A DNA stretch of 64,000 nucleotides from assembly GCA_022885665.1 (NCBI GenBank), contig JAGQDJ010000105.1, positions 124,001-188,000 of the forward strand, given 5' to 3'. The notes under the pieces were generated by a model. It did not search any database. It was not told the origin of the DNA and saw only the letters and a list, made by a program, of their open reading frames with translations. A program made the translations under genes and the position numbers. Numbering within the stretch: position 1 is the first letter of the stretch; each line of letters opens with the position of its first letter. Below are positions 12,501 to 25,198 of the stretch, piece after piece. Origin of the DNA: Triops longicaudatus. Lineage: Eukaryota > Arthropoda > Branchiopoda > Notostraca > Triopsidae.

Positions 12501-15044
12501 GAAGGTCGTAGTCATCAGTAGCTTTTAAAAAGCCTAGAAACCTTCACCTAAAATCTTGAGACATTCCTTAATTCGGTGAACTAGAGAATTATCGAAGCAA
12601 GCAGCGTAGCAACTTCTTTTACGTCGCGCCCATTGCGTCCCTGTCATTCGGTAAGGAAAATAGAAACTAACTTTCAGAAATAAGGGCTCCTTGCTAACCA
12701 AGAATATATGTCGGCATTGTAATAATATGAATTAGATTAACTAATGAAATAACAGTTGTGTTTAACTTAATTAAAATTTCTTGAGATAGGGTCAAATCAG
12801 GTAGATCAGAAAAACTTCAATTAAGACCGACTATATTGAACACAACGTGCGAAGGGAAATTGAGATTTCCAAATTAGAACGAAAAAAGATAAGTTAGGCT
12901 CACACCTGTAAAAGCTAGAATAAAAGACCGATTCAAAAGTAAGTTCTGTTAAAACTGAGGAGCAAAATATTCGGTTTTATTTTCGTAATAAAAAGGTCAG
13001 GATTGTTAATAGCTTTTCAACAAGACTTGAAAAACGAATTCAAAGAAGTCACACTTGAAAGATCAATTTAGGGGCTAATATCGTTATTCAGATATGAATT
13101 AACTTTTGCTATTTTGCTCAACTAAGAATTTTACAACAAAGCAGCTCATAAAAAATTATTTGGTAAAAATGTCTTCTTGAGTTTCTGTGCAATTCACAAA
13201 CCTTTCCAAGCTGTATAAATGTCAATTTTTGGAAAAAGAATGTTAGCTTCTTGACTGAAGGTAAGAAATAAACTGAAGTACAGTAGTGATCACGGGGAGC
13301 ACGTGGAAAGGACAGCGGACTGTTCCCTATCAGCTTTATCGAACATTGCAATTCGAGAAGATAGACGCCTTCAAGTACTATAATAGCTAACGCAGCATCT
13401 CCGGAGGGGAATGAGAGCTGCGCTCTTTTAAAATCCTTTTCAAGAGGGTTCTGCTCTACACACGAAGATACCTATAGAAAACTTGTGAGTGTAATCGATT
13501 TAATTCAGAGAAACTCTCTTCAAAGTCAGTTCCATACGGCCAAGCTTGACCTAACCTATAAGCTTCAATTGATTTACTCAAGATTACTCCGAGAGTTCGA
13601 GAGGTGACAGTAACAACAACGTTTGCGCACTGTAATGTAGCACGAAAGTTCGATTTAAGATTTTTTCTAATTTGTTTCACACGAGTAAAACAAGCGTAAA
13701 TCTCTATACCCTTTGGACTTGCAAACCATTTCCTCAGAACAAACAACGTAGTCAGTGCCTTTGCAAGTAAATCAACACTCTCTAAATCTGGCAAATTTAT
13801 CGTGCTTCCGAGATTTGTCTGTCAAAATGAGCACAGGTAGTAAATAACAGGGAATTCCCCGCTTGTTAAACGAAAACTCATAAAAATGAAATAGCTTCCA
13901 TTGAAATATTCAGGTTCCGTGATTTTCACTGAGTTTAGTTTTTTTTACAAGACTTCGAAGAGATTACAACACTTCGAAGTTTTTTTTAATTATGTAAACA
14001 CGCTATCAACGTAGTCTGGAAGCTTCATCGTCTATAAAAAACAAACAACAACAAAATAAAATATATTTTGTGTGTTGATGAAACAACATGAAAATTGCGC
14101 TTTGAAGTTACGGTTTCTTTTACACTATGGTAGATTTTGACTGTCGTTTTAATAATTGGTCACATTTACAGTAATTAATCATACCTAGGGTCGTAATCAG
14201 CTTATATATCATACGTTCACGTGGTGTAACAACCCACCATCATTTTGCTCCAATCGTGTTTTCGAGGACCCTGAAGACGCTCAAACATAAAGCATAACAG
14301 CACTAAACGGATTTACTCGGAACTTGACACTAGAATGTCTTACATTCAAGCTTTGAGTAAGACTAATGATTGACAAGCTTTGCACACACACCTCCCAAAC
14401 ATCTATGAGGCAAATTATGACAAACTATATATGAGGAAACCGAGGGGTTATTTTTAATTTGGGTTTTTACTGAACTGTTAGTCAATAAAGAAGCTTTTTT
14501 TTCTTTGAAAAGACAGACAGGAAGCCCACACCACTGTTTCCAGGCGAATAGTTTTGCCACAATGTGTTAGGGGTATTCCCCGCGTCTGTGCAATTTACGA
14601 CACCCAAAGTTCTACTTTCCCTTCCGAATTTTTACCATTTCGGAATTCCAACATAAATCTTCAGACTCATTAAACTCTCCAGAAACTAAGAGGGTCATGT
14701 GAAATTTGCAAATGTCTCGGGCAATCCTAGCGGGTCTAATAAGGAGATGTTAGATATAATTTAGTTCCAGGAATCCATGCTTCTCGTATCTAGAATTTCG
14801 ACCTTCTCCCGTTCCGTTTTATGTGAGAAGCCAGCCTAAGTAGACGTATCTCGTGATGAAGTATTCCTCCGCTAGAGGGACGCTGGTTCTTGCACAAACA
14901 AAAACAAAAATAAACACCCGGATATTCCTTCCGGCGTTGATGTGTGCAATCGAAAATTTCCCATACGTAAGAATAACGTGGCATTTTCCGGTTAAAAGCG
15001 GGGCTTTTTGAGATTTCTGGAAATATAAGGACTCCAACAGCCCA

Positions 15045-17467
15045 ATGTTCTGCAGACAGTTCGTTCAACAGGTCCAACTGAAAAGCACTAGGCTTGCGCC
15101 ATTGTCCACATTTGTACGAAAGTTCCAGTTAAGTTCATCGTTCAAAATGCCGATTGAGGTAAGGGATAAATTTTATACATTTCTGTCATATTGTTACATA
15201 AATGCAAGAAGTGAAAGGCTCTGTTTTATTGTTCAGTGAGCAAACTATTGGTACTTTTCCATTAGAGTTCCGACGACTTTGTTTAATTATTTAGTTCATC
15301 GACGAATTATGAATGTTCCTTTGTCTCTTAACTTTTATCTAAATAGCGGAGCCGTAGTAGGTCATGACTATTTACAGCTTGCACACATTAGTAAAGCATT
15401 TAACATTTATACTCGAGCCACTTTGAGATATAACTCTGTTAAAAATTCATAACTAGATTTCATGATTTTTAAATCTGTCATGAACTTCTATTGCAAAATC
15501 ATATAGGCCATTAAATACTGACTGCCTGATTAAAGTGCTTAATTAGCCGTTAATGGACGGATGTTCTGTAGCATACATATGACTTAGATTGCAGTAGATA
15601 TTTCCTAAAAGCTATTTTAGTATTCACGAGAAGCCACAAGATAACCACGATTTCTCCCACCACTGAACCTGAACAAACCAGCAAAGAAAATCTGTTCCTT
15701 TTTTTGCTGTTTTAAAAATCGTAAGACGTTCCTATTTTTTCTGTCGTCTTTTTATGCGTATAATCTTAACTAATGTGTGAAACAAAAAAGTAAAGTGTAT
15801 TTCACAAGTGGGCTGGTTTTCTTTAATTTGCAGAACAGCGAAGCTAGAGAATCTTTTGTATTCTGAATTTTTGGAAGCGTTATTACGGAACATTTTTGCA
15901 ATTTAAAGCTTTGCTTAATTAAGACGCAACGCCCAGCGCAAGCCTACGTAGGTCTTTTTTTCTAAAAGAAAGTACAGAAGAGAAGTCTTCTTTAATTGTA
16001 TGAAAGTAGTCAGTAAAAGAAGTCTGGATCCAACTTAAAATTATTTCAAATTAACAAATAAAATAACAAGTGCAATGAGGCATGTACTGGAGGCAAAGCA
16101 TCGTTGTATGGCAGAACGATTACAGTTTCATCAGCCAATTTACCAATAAGCTAACAAGTTATATTAAATTTACTTACGGTTTCACGTTGTGCACATGGCC
16201 AGGCGCTAAAACACCCGCCGAATCAGTTTGTTTTGGTTTTGGGCGCCTCTAACGCGAAAAGCTTGCAAATAATCTAACTAATCAAGCTTAATCTAACCGA
16301 ACCTAGCTGATCGTATCTTGACCTACCAGGCAATTGGGCATAAAACAGAAAAGCACCGAGCGCGTTACAGTACAATGCCTATACTAATGTAATAAAAAAT
16401 GGCAAATGCAAATCCAGTATACTAATTAATTAAGTTTTAAGGCGAGCCTCTTCTAACGTCTATTTCGTGTATATAACTTGCTAATTACCATAAGGCGGTA
16501 TTTTATTTTAACATTTTGCCAACAAGCATTCTTTATTTTGTGCATTTTTTAAGGAGAATTTTTTGTTGATAATGCTTTGTTTGTAGGTTGGACAAACTAT
16601 TCCCAACATAGAGTTGTTTGAAAATACTCCCGGGGAGAAAGTCAACATTGCCGACTTGTGCAAGGGCAAGAAAGTGGTTCTTTTTGCGGTTCCCGGCGCT
16701 TTTACACCAGGCTGCTCCAAGGTATAGCTCGAAACAAGTCTACAAGTCTTTTAGATCAGTCGGATAATAATGCGGAAAAATCCGAACGCAAAAGTTAACT
16801 GCGACAAGTATACTCTCATTATGAGCCTAGTAGCTTAACCCTTTAAAGAACCCCATTTCAGAGTAACCCGCGTGTAAGACACATGCTGCCCACCACATTC
16901 CCTTACATCCTAGTTCGATTTGTAGTCTGTGGGCAGTTTACTCCTCCAGATATCTTATTGCGCTTTTTATCTCCCGTAGACCCACTTACCGAGTTATGTA
17001 ACCGACTTTGACAAGATCAAGAGCAAGGGCGTGGATGAAATCGTTTGTGTTTCGATCAACGATCCTTTTGTGATGGCTGCGTGGGGAAAAGACCAAGGCG
17101 CTGAAGGCAAAGTAATTTGACCCGATCCTCATAGTCATTTCTGTCTTATCCATAACTTTCAAAACTACTCTGTCACTTTACCCTCTTTCGCTTTAACCCT
17201 CTTAAAGTTTCACAAATTGAATCTCTTCTGGTTCTTTCTCATACACTCAACTCCTCTTCGCTTTAGGTTCGTATGCTGGCGGACACCCACGGAGCGTTTA
17301 CTAAAGCTGTTGATATGGAATTGGATCTGAGCGCTGTCTTGGGTAATGTGCGTTCGAAACGTTACGCGATGATCGTTGAAGACGGCACGGTTAAAGCACT
17401 TAATGTCGAGCCTGACGGTAAAGGACTTACTTGCACTTTGTCGAAGAGCATTGTGGATCAACTTTGA
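15045..17467 (+). CDS. PRDX5: Peroxiredoxin-5 (atypical 2-Cys, mitochondrial precursor)
   Basis: A thiol peroxidase that reduces H2O2, alkyl hydroperoxides and peroxynitrite, recycled by thioredoxin. Exons 15045-15158, 16587-16721, 16980-17111 and 17267-17467 join in phase 0 to give 193 residues. Residues 1-34 are rich in Arg, Lys, Gln and Ser and lack acids, as expected for a mitochondrial presequence. Met35 (MPIEVGQ) marks the start of the conserved domain and could serve as a second start. The peroxidatic Cys is Cys81 in PGAFTPGCSK, and the resolving Cys is Cys183 in GLTCTLSK. NVEPDGKGLTC is nearly identical to the vertebrate protein. The C-terminus is DQL, where human PRDX5 ends in the peroxisomal signal SQL. 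A polyadenylation signal AATAAA lies at 17622-17627. The GH20 gene converges from the other strand. Confidence 0.95.
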
Positions 17468-18357
17468 AATGTCTCAAGTCTGAATCCACAGAAAGTTACG
17501 AGCCTTCGCTTATTTTTGTTCATTGTTATTGCTTTCGCGTGATTTCAAATTTCAGCAATACAAATTTAGTTATTTCGCAAACTTTAACATTCATGTGCTT
17601 ATTTAAACACGAAAAACTGGCAATAAATGTGTTCTGTTGTAAAAATGTCAGAAAATCGAAACCAAAAACCGTACCCAATATCAAAACGGAATGACCTCGT
17701 TTGATTCTTATGAAAGGAAAGTTTCACTCTGTGGAAGTCAAAAAGCGAGCGGTTGCTAATTCTAGCGTGGTTAATGATGTTTTGATCCCTGACGGCAATT
17801 GGTGCTTCAGCCACAGCGCTCGAAACCGTTCAGTTAAACTCAGAAGGCTAAATAAGCAACAATAATAAAATTATTAATACGAGTATGAATATCTTAAAGA
17901 AATGTTTGAAAGTTACGAACATTATTGTGAAAAATAAAAGTACCGATTAGCAGCATCCGTCCTCAACGTAGCCGGGGCATTGGCAACACCCACATTTATG
18001 ACGCACAGACCCAAATTACTGTGCGGATTGCGACCACTACTTAACAGCATCCTTCCAATCCTTCCAAAAGAATAAAATATAGTATAAATGCTACATCGTC
18101 GAAAGGAACGCTATTAGGTAACAGGCATGTTGATAAAAGTTAAGTTTGAAAATCAACGAGAAAAAAATATTCTGTCATACCTGCAAGCAAGCAACATAAA
18201 ATCACTCGCGAGAAGAAATTCGGACAAGTAACGCCCTCTGATAGCCGAATCTGCGCTGCATTCTATGACAGCTTTTTGCCATTTCTTCACGTGGCGAATA
18301 ACTTTCTACGGGGAGTAAATTTAAAAATAGACTTAATAAATCGGAAATCTATTCATT
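17468..18357. other. Convergent 3' intergenic stretch
   Basis: About 0.9 kb between the PRDX5 and GH20 stop codons. It should hold both 3' UTRs, including the PRDX5 poly(A) signal at 17622-17627. I see no further gene. Confidence 0.5.
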
Positions 18358-20710
18358 TCACGGCACGATACGCACCACTAAAGCTTCCATAGTAATATTA
18401 TCCAAAATAACACTGTCGGGATCGATTACGAAACGATATAATGTCGATCCGCCGGGCATTGGAAGTGGAACTTGAACACCGGTTTGCGTCACCGGATCAA
18501 AATGCACTTGTTTGAGAAAGGCTGTTTCCACTCGACCAAGTCCGACGATGCCCGGGCCTAATATGGGTTCAGGCTCGTTGAGGACCCAAGTGGAGACCAA
18601 GTCCCCAAGAAAATTTTGCAAGTAATCCTAAAACAGGACATAAAAAAGAAAGCAGAATTACTACATATTGTAATTTCAAGATACCATCATTCTATACAAA
18701 ATTTGAGCTAGTCTCAGTACACTACAGTATACTACAGCTATTTCGGCTTTCGCCAGAGTATTCCAGGTACTACACACAATCGTCGACAAACAAGAGTATT
18801 AGACGCCATGTTTACCCAATGCAGAGTAGAGTTCCACGCAATGCCCGCTAATACGACGTTACCCGGCCAAGCGAAACAAGGCTGGGTTAAGTTCACAGCT
18901 CCGGACCACGTAGCTCCGATGATGCCTCCTAACCCTCGCTCTTTTGTTGCATTGATTGCTTGGACCAGATTACAAAGCGCTGCTTCAGGGTACCCTGCCA
19001 GACTAATTAACAAAGCTTATTTTTTTTTTTATTTTACGAGACGGCATATGAATGCACCTATCCCACGCTGCCGTTCCCGCACACATGATTACGTTGCCAG
19101 TACTTTGCCAACTGGATTCAGATTGTTCGTGAAAATTGTAATCCGCCTATACCACAGTAAGAACAATTATTCTGGAGTTTATTTAAAACAGAAGAGAAAC
19201 GAAGAAATCAGTCAAGGCTGATTAAATAGATTTGAAACTATAATAAAAGAGACTACCCACAAGATGGAAAATCTTTCCACGAAATAAAGGAAATTATGGA
19301 TTCGGGAAATGACAGTCGAGTGTAAACAACAAGAGGTTAGGATACTCTACTAGTGCGTACCTGGAAGCCGTATTCAACCAAAATTATATCAGGTGGCAAT
19401 TTAAAGAGCACACCACGTTCGCGGGCGCTGTTGGCACACAACAATAAAGTTTTGGAAGTTAAAGGCAACAACTGGCGAAAATCTAGGACGTCTTGGCTAA
19501 GCAAAACGCTTGTTAGTTGAGGTCCCACATGAAGAAACCTGCGATACCGAAAGACCACTTTTTTATTGAGTAATTTTATTTTTATTTTTTTAAAACTATA
19601 TTAACTATTTTTTAACAGTTGGTTCATATTCATGAACCATTGGTTCTATCTTACTCCGCTGAAGAGAAGGTTGATAAAGTTGAACTAATCGCTGGCCAGT
19701 AATCTTTCATATTGCCCAAAGATGGCTCTATGTCCAAGGCCGGTACCAGCTGAATGAACCGATCGCAACAAAAGCGATCTAATGCCAAAAGCTCGCTATA
19801 ACGCAATTAAGAATTTAGTGACACTGGCGCAGGAATTCAAACGCAATAAGAATATGTTTATATCGGAAACTACCTTTTGCTGTAGCCCCACGGCCAATCC
19901 ATATCAACACCCATTCTGGCAAACAAATGTACTTGATTGACCTTCAAGAAACTTAAAACGTCTACCACTGGGAGTAAACTTTCCTAAGCAAAATAAAAGC
20001 AGTCAATTCAACGACGCAACATAAGTAGTATTTCATATTTTTTTCAATCATACTAAGGTTGGGACTCTTCCGGAAACTGAAACGTCCAGTAATGTAGCTC
20101 GGGAACTGATTTGCGGCACATCTGAGACAATTACCGCTAATAACGAGTTCTCTGACTTGAATAACGCTACTAGCTGTCGTAAAGTGCACAAGGCGTAATG
20201 TAAACCGGGCAAATCCGCCGCACTGACTTGGATCTTTCAGAAAAACACATTGGATTAGTTACAAAATTCAATCGTAGATTTGCAAGTATTTGTAATTTTC
20301 CCATGACTGACTTAAATAATTACTATAGGGTACTTTACTTTATTATCACGCAGAATTAAGCGATAACTGGAAGGTTTGGCGAACAAATTCCGAGTTACGC
20401 AGCATGTAACAATCATGGTTTCTTCGACATTAAGATTCTGAAGCGCTCCGAACTGGTCGATATTGCCTATTCGGACGTCCAAATCCAAGTTCCGGAAAGC
20501 AACTTTGTGACAGTCCCATACATCCAACACGGCATGAATGGGCGGTTCACAGCCAATACAATGTATTAACAACTCTTCGCCTAATCGTACCGGAGCCTCA
20601 TTGAGCTGTTGCAAACTCTGTGGCTGAGGCCACAGTAGTGCTAACTTGGTATTCGTAATGACTGGCTTGATTGGCGAGGGCGGCAAGGACGTTGGCAGCA
20701 TTTCAGCCAT
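18358..20710 (-). CDS. Glycoside hydrolase family 20 (hexosaminidase-like) protein, probably inactive
   Basis: Eight exons read right to left in consistent phase: 20710-20339, 20233-20135, 19983-19874, 19795-19655, 19538-19361, 19146-19058, 19002-18816 and 18627-18358, giving 481 residues. Residues 1 to about 150 resemble the GH20b domain and end in SAADLPGLHYALCTLRQL, the usual lead-in to the barrel. Barrel landmarks follow: SFLKVNQVHLFARMG, then LALDRFCCDRFIQLVPALD, LGNMKDYW, FLHVGP, ILVEYGF, CAGTAAWDSLAG and GATWSGAVNL. Active GH20 enzymes carry an Asp-Glu pair right after the HxG strand. Here residues 244-249 read HVGPQL, so both acids are missing. No signal peptide is evident. Known GH20 enzymes remove terminal N-acetylhexosamines. 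This one may bind sugars without hydrolysing them (inference). Confidence 0.82.
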
Positions 20711-20952
20711 CTTTAAAAGTTAACAAAAGTAAATAACTCTGCTCTTAACTACATCTGACAAAAAAACGACATTGGGTAATCATCAACGATATCTGGTGGC
20801 TTACTCATAAAGCTGACATAATGCAAAACTAACATGGCAAAAAAATCAGGGCTGACAAATTCCAATACAGTTTTATGGATTCAAAACAAAGAACATTGGA
20901 AAAACTATAAAGTTGGTTTTATTTAAAGTATATATAATATTTATATGAAAAT

Positions 20953-22239
20953 TTACTTCCATACGTGATCAAGGCTGAAAATGCTTTCCGTTCCAGGCGA
21001 TTCTAGCGATTCCCCATTATGGTTCAGCTGAGCTCCCGCTAAGGTATTTGACCCGTCTCTTAAATAATGGACCGAAGCTTGCTCTTTGAAGTCGCTGGAC
21101 AGGGATACAATACTGGGCGAAAGTTTGGTCTTATGGTAATTCAACAAACTCCATATGGGAGACTCGAAGGTCACCAAGTCCAGACAAGTTTTTCCGTCAA
21201 ATTTCCTACCAAAGCGAGCATTGTATTTAGATTTTAGGAGTTCAAAATTTCTTTATTCAAATTTAATTGAACTATGTTTAAAAAGGATTTAGTATTTTTA
21301 CCCTTTCCCGCATCTAAGACTTGGATCGGCACCGTAATACAGCAATGTTTCAACCAACGGGCGATCTCTGTGTATAACAGCCTCATGAAGGGGCGTCAAA
21401 CCGCCAGCATTAGCTTCATTAACGTCAGCACCATGTTCTAAGAAAGAGGCTTTTTAAAAAAAAAATAACAGACCAATTCTGTTAAAAACTAGTTTGAATT
21501 TTCCGCAACTAGACTTAAAAATCTGAAAAAAAAAAAATAAAGAGCTCTAGGAAAAAAATTACCACATAAAAGGCGAATTGCTTCAGTATTCTTGAAGCTG
21601 ACTGCCCAATGAACAGGAGAGTTAGAATTTTGAACACAATCGTGGATATGAACGCCCACTTCGGCCTCCAAGAGTTTCTTCAGAGTCTCTTCCCTATTAT
21701 GTCGAGAATAATTTTTTTTTTCATAAATAAAGATATCTACTCAATACTCGTGTTGAGCGATAGCTGAAAATACTGCATCATGATACGCAGCTTTCGTTTG
21801 CGGAAGAGCAGCTAATGCAGGTGCAAAAAAGCCGTTCTCGTTAGGAATGCACGGGTTTGCTCCGGAGTTGAGAAGAACTCGAACCATATCAGCTTGTTCC
21901 AGCTTCACAAGAGACAGTACAGTTACAAACATTATGTTAGGAGAACAAATTTGCTTATGAGAAAACAAACCAATGCGCGATAATAATAATGACGAATAAT
22001 TACTTGTGTAACGTAGTGAAGAATTGTGCCATGTTCAGTATTAAGACTTGACAATAATTCACTCAAATACTGAGGATCCTCTAGCAAAACGCAGAAAATT
22101 ATTAAATATGAGCAATAGTAAATAAGGTTTTCATACTAGATTTTACTGCGTCTAATAAAGATTTGACGATGTCAGTTCGGTTGGCATCAATTGCAGAAAT
22201 AACTGATTTAATAGCTTCGCCTTTTTCCTCAGGATTCAT
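20953..22239 (-). CDS. Ankyrin-repeat protein
   Basis: Six exons join in phase: 22239-22137, 22080-22004, 21902-21748, 21693-21563, 21449-21302 and 21205-20953, for 288 residues. The start MNPEEKGEAIKSVISAID is helical. Ankyrin-type repeats follow, recognisable by NGFFAPALAALPQTKAAYHDA, SNSPVHWAVSFKNTEAIRLL, GHGADVNEA-like turns, GLTPLHEAVIHRDRPLVETLL and GADPSLRCGKGKFDGKTCLDL. The last 70 residues are polar and not repeat-like. Ankyrin stacks bind protein partners. I cannot name an orthologue and see no other domain, signal peptide or membrane segment. The GH20 start lies 243 bp downstream on the same strand. Confidence 0.8.
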
Positions 22240-25198
22240 GGTTTAAGTTAAAGGTCTTTCACGTAAAGGATTTTATGGTGCAAATTAATGAGCATGACTA
22301 AAGATAACGATAACACTGAAACGTGTTCGTACGTTATTCCTTCTCAGCGAAACCAAAACATTGCGAACGCTCCGCCCACTTCCAACTAAGAAAATGCGCG
22401 ATTTTTGTATCAGTTTCATGGCTTGGTGCGTTCCAACTGCGTTTCCTCCACTTAAATTTTCATCCTTGATCATGTTCTTTCCAGATGATAATTCATAATA
22501 TGATTTACCATTCGTTAAGGTCCCTCGGAAATCTAGACTGCATTGGTTCTAACCCGAATATTATGGCAAAATGGCATGGAATACAAAGGGCTTTGCCGTA
22601 GTGTACCATCCGAAAAGCCACACACCACAAAAAAGGCTTCCGGGTAGGTCAAAACTTTTTCTGGGAAACGCTATGTGAAGTAAGCGTACGTTTGGTCAAT
22701 TTGTTATTTACTATTTCCTCAACTAGTTTGTGTTTAGAAATTAAACCGAAAAGCGTGTGTAATAAAAATATACCGAAAACGTCGAAATTCAACGTAGTTC
22801 GAACTCCTGTGACAGTGAACGTGAGCAACTATTCTACAATTCGCGTGCTAATAAAGAGGATACCGACCGTATATACTACTTTCGATAACTGGAAAGTCTT
22901 TGTACAGTAATTTATTTGCGATCTTTCTCTAGAGAGATAACAAATGCAATTGAGAAACGGACAGTTATGTTCAAGCATAACACAATAGCTTATTGATGCC
23001 TACGAGTGAATACTCCACGTTTAACCCCAGCACGGGTGAATTGTATCACTCATCTTGAAGATTCGAATACTGAAATATGACTTGCACCCCTGTGGAGTTT
23101 CCACCTTTCAAAGCAAGGCTTTCTTGGTTAGCTGTGTTTTAAACTATATGAGAATTCAAAAATTTGTTAGTTCTAAATATTTGTTTTAAATTTCTAATCG
23201 CAACACCCTATGTTTTATACAGACGCGAAGTTTTTAGTAAATTGTTAAAATTCCAAGCTAGCCGTGTGTGAATAATTAGAAAACCTAAGAATTACGTAAA
23301 CTATCTAGAATTGTACACTGACGGGCACAAAATAGCATATCTGTCGTTTTTATTTCGATTTTCTTCTCTTAAAGTTTCCTACAATCGTGGATCGTAAAAG
23401 GAGTCTCCGCCCTCTTTGTGTGGAAAAACAGGTGCTCTTCTCCACACAACATTGTGAGAACGAGGTTTTAAACCCGTTAGGCTCCAGTTCCGATCTGGCA
23501 ATCAAAAGTGAAACTTCGAAGTAAATCAAGAAGTAAAGAGTGCGAATTTCGGTTTCGATAACCTGACACAACTTCTTCTACAGTAAACATTTTTAAAACT
23601 GTACTAGAAAGAGCTAAGGTAACGAACTTACGCTTTAACAGTAAATTTATTAAAGCTCCATAACATTTTACTATTCAAACTCGGATATGTGTAGAGAAAT
23701 ATGCTGATATTCGAAATAACGGGAAGTAGAGCCACAACTTTTTCGTAAAAATATTATTTCCGAGTCGCAATTTTTGCGAGAATAATTTTTACAAAAATGA
23801 TCTACACTACACCGTTTGTGCGTTATTCATTATTTCCGAGCAAACTTCATTTGCAGAGTTGGAGAAGACTTGCAAATAAGGCTTGTAACTAAGCGTGTAC
23901 ATAAGGCTATTATGTGAAAAAAGTTTCCACCTTTCAAAGCAAACGAACTGATCAAAACGGGTACTGCAAAGTTGTAGATTTTTTAAATTTATTTGTTACA
24001 AGGGCTAAAGAAAACCCTTAATTTTGCAATTTACATCGATATTTTCGGCAAGACATTTTCATGCCGAACGATATATTACTTTGTAGAGCTTAAATAGCAC
24101 GTTTGGAGTAGTAATAATCGTGAAACACAATGAGTACTTCGCCAAAGATTTGTTTGCCTTGTGTTGAGGTTTTAGAAGTTACACGTAAAGACCTGATTTT
24201 GTGCGAGTCTCTCGAACAAAGTGCAGCAATTAAGTGTAAATCAGCGTCTTTCGAAAAATGACAAAAAGCATTCTTTCTGAACTAGAAAGAAAATTTGTCG
24301 ACAATTTCTTACAAATTTGTAATACGAGAAGCCGTAAAACACATTACGTTACACGTTCAACTCATGCAAGCCAATGAGGGTCGTTTACCTGTCAGAGTTA
24401 TTCTTCAAGAATTATTTTTGAAAATACGTCAACGCCCCAAAACATGGGCAAACTAGTCATGCTTGGTTTCATCTCAGGAAGTTTCCTGGCCTTGCTAGCT
24501 CTTTTCCGACACTTCGGTTTCCCAAAACTTAACCACCCATTACTCGCCAAAACGTACACAAGCACATCGTAAATTGATCCTTCGCTTGTACTCAACCACT
24601 AAATCACTTTGGTTCATGGCTTCTGAGACTGCCATTACCGGATGTTAGCAGCGCTTTCTGTGTTACCGCACACAGTCGAGTAAGTTAGCTAACAAACGGA
24701 CCTACCTTAGACTTGTTTTGCACTTCACATTATTCGTACCCAAAATTATCAAAAAGAGTTTAATAATAATGAAATACGGCCGATAAGTGCATATACCAAG
24801 TCAACTTAAGGAATACTTCAAGTTGAAAAATAAGTAAATAAAATGTCGCACTTGACTGACAGCGAGTAAAACCTTGCACAGGTAACTGGGTTTTGCGTTG
24901 CATTTTCCGTACTTACTTCCGTAGCTTTGACACGGCAACTACCATAACGGAAGTTGGGCTTTGTTTTCTAAGAAAGTTCAATGAGAATAAAAGTTATGGT
25001 TCAGATAACCCACATATACTTACCCAAAAGCAATCATGTGAAGATGCTTTTCAAGTATTGCTCTTTTAGCTTAAGGCAGTACTCCGAAGCCAAGACTCTC
25101 TTCTTTAAAGTATTAAAAGCATTCCTTCCGTTTCTAAAGGATCAGTTGTGTTTATTGCGTTCGACACTAAGGAAACATATCATTTTCAGACTCTAAGG
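22240..25198. other. Intergenic stretch between divergent genes
   Basis: About 3 kb between the ankyrin gene start (minus) and the prolyl hydroxylase start (plus), so it should contain both promoters. A likely 5'-UTR splice acceptor for the hydroxylase lies at 25188-25189 (TTTTCAG), 10 bp before its ATG. Only short open frames without family signature occur. A 20-base direct repeat (TTTCCACCTTTCAAAGCAA type) occurs near 23097 and 23924. Confidence 0.45.

Larger units (their letters stand above)
4317..15044. other. Long gene-poor stretch
   Basis: 10.7 kb between the receptor stop codon and the peroxiredoxin start. I found no exon chain with splice sites and a recognisable protein. The longest open frames (10669-11157 on plus, 162 codons; 13456-13794 on minus, 112 codons) have no family signature. 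The stretch holds the short GTAC-type repeat at 6498-6543 and an isolated CRE-like octamer at 6371-6378. Its first part must contain the receptor 3' UTR. Confidence 0.5.

Noticed and set aside
13456..13794. 112-codon open frame on minus
   Set aside because: It has some protein-like stretches (LNRLHSQVFYRYL), but no family signature and no flanking exons. Not enough to call.
24121..24260. Short frame starting MSTSPKICLPC on plus
   Set aside because: About 43 codons with no splice partner or similarity.
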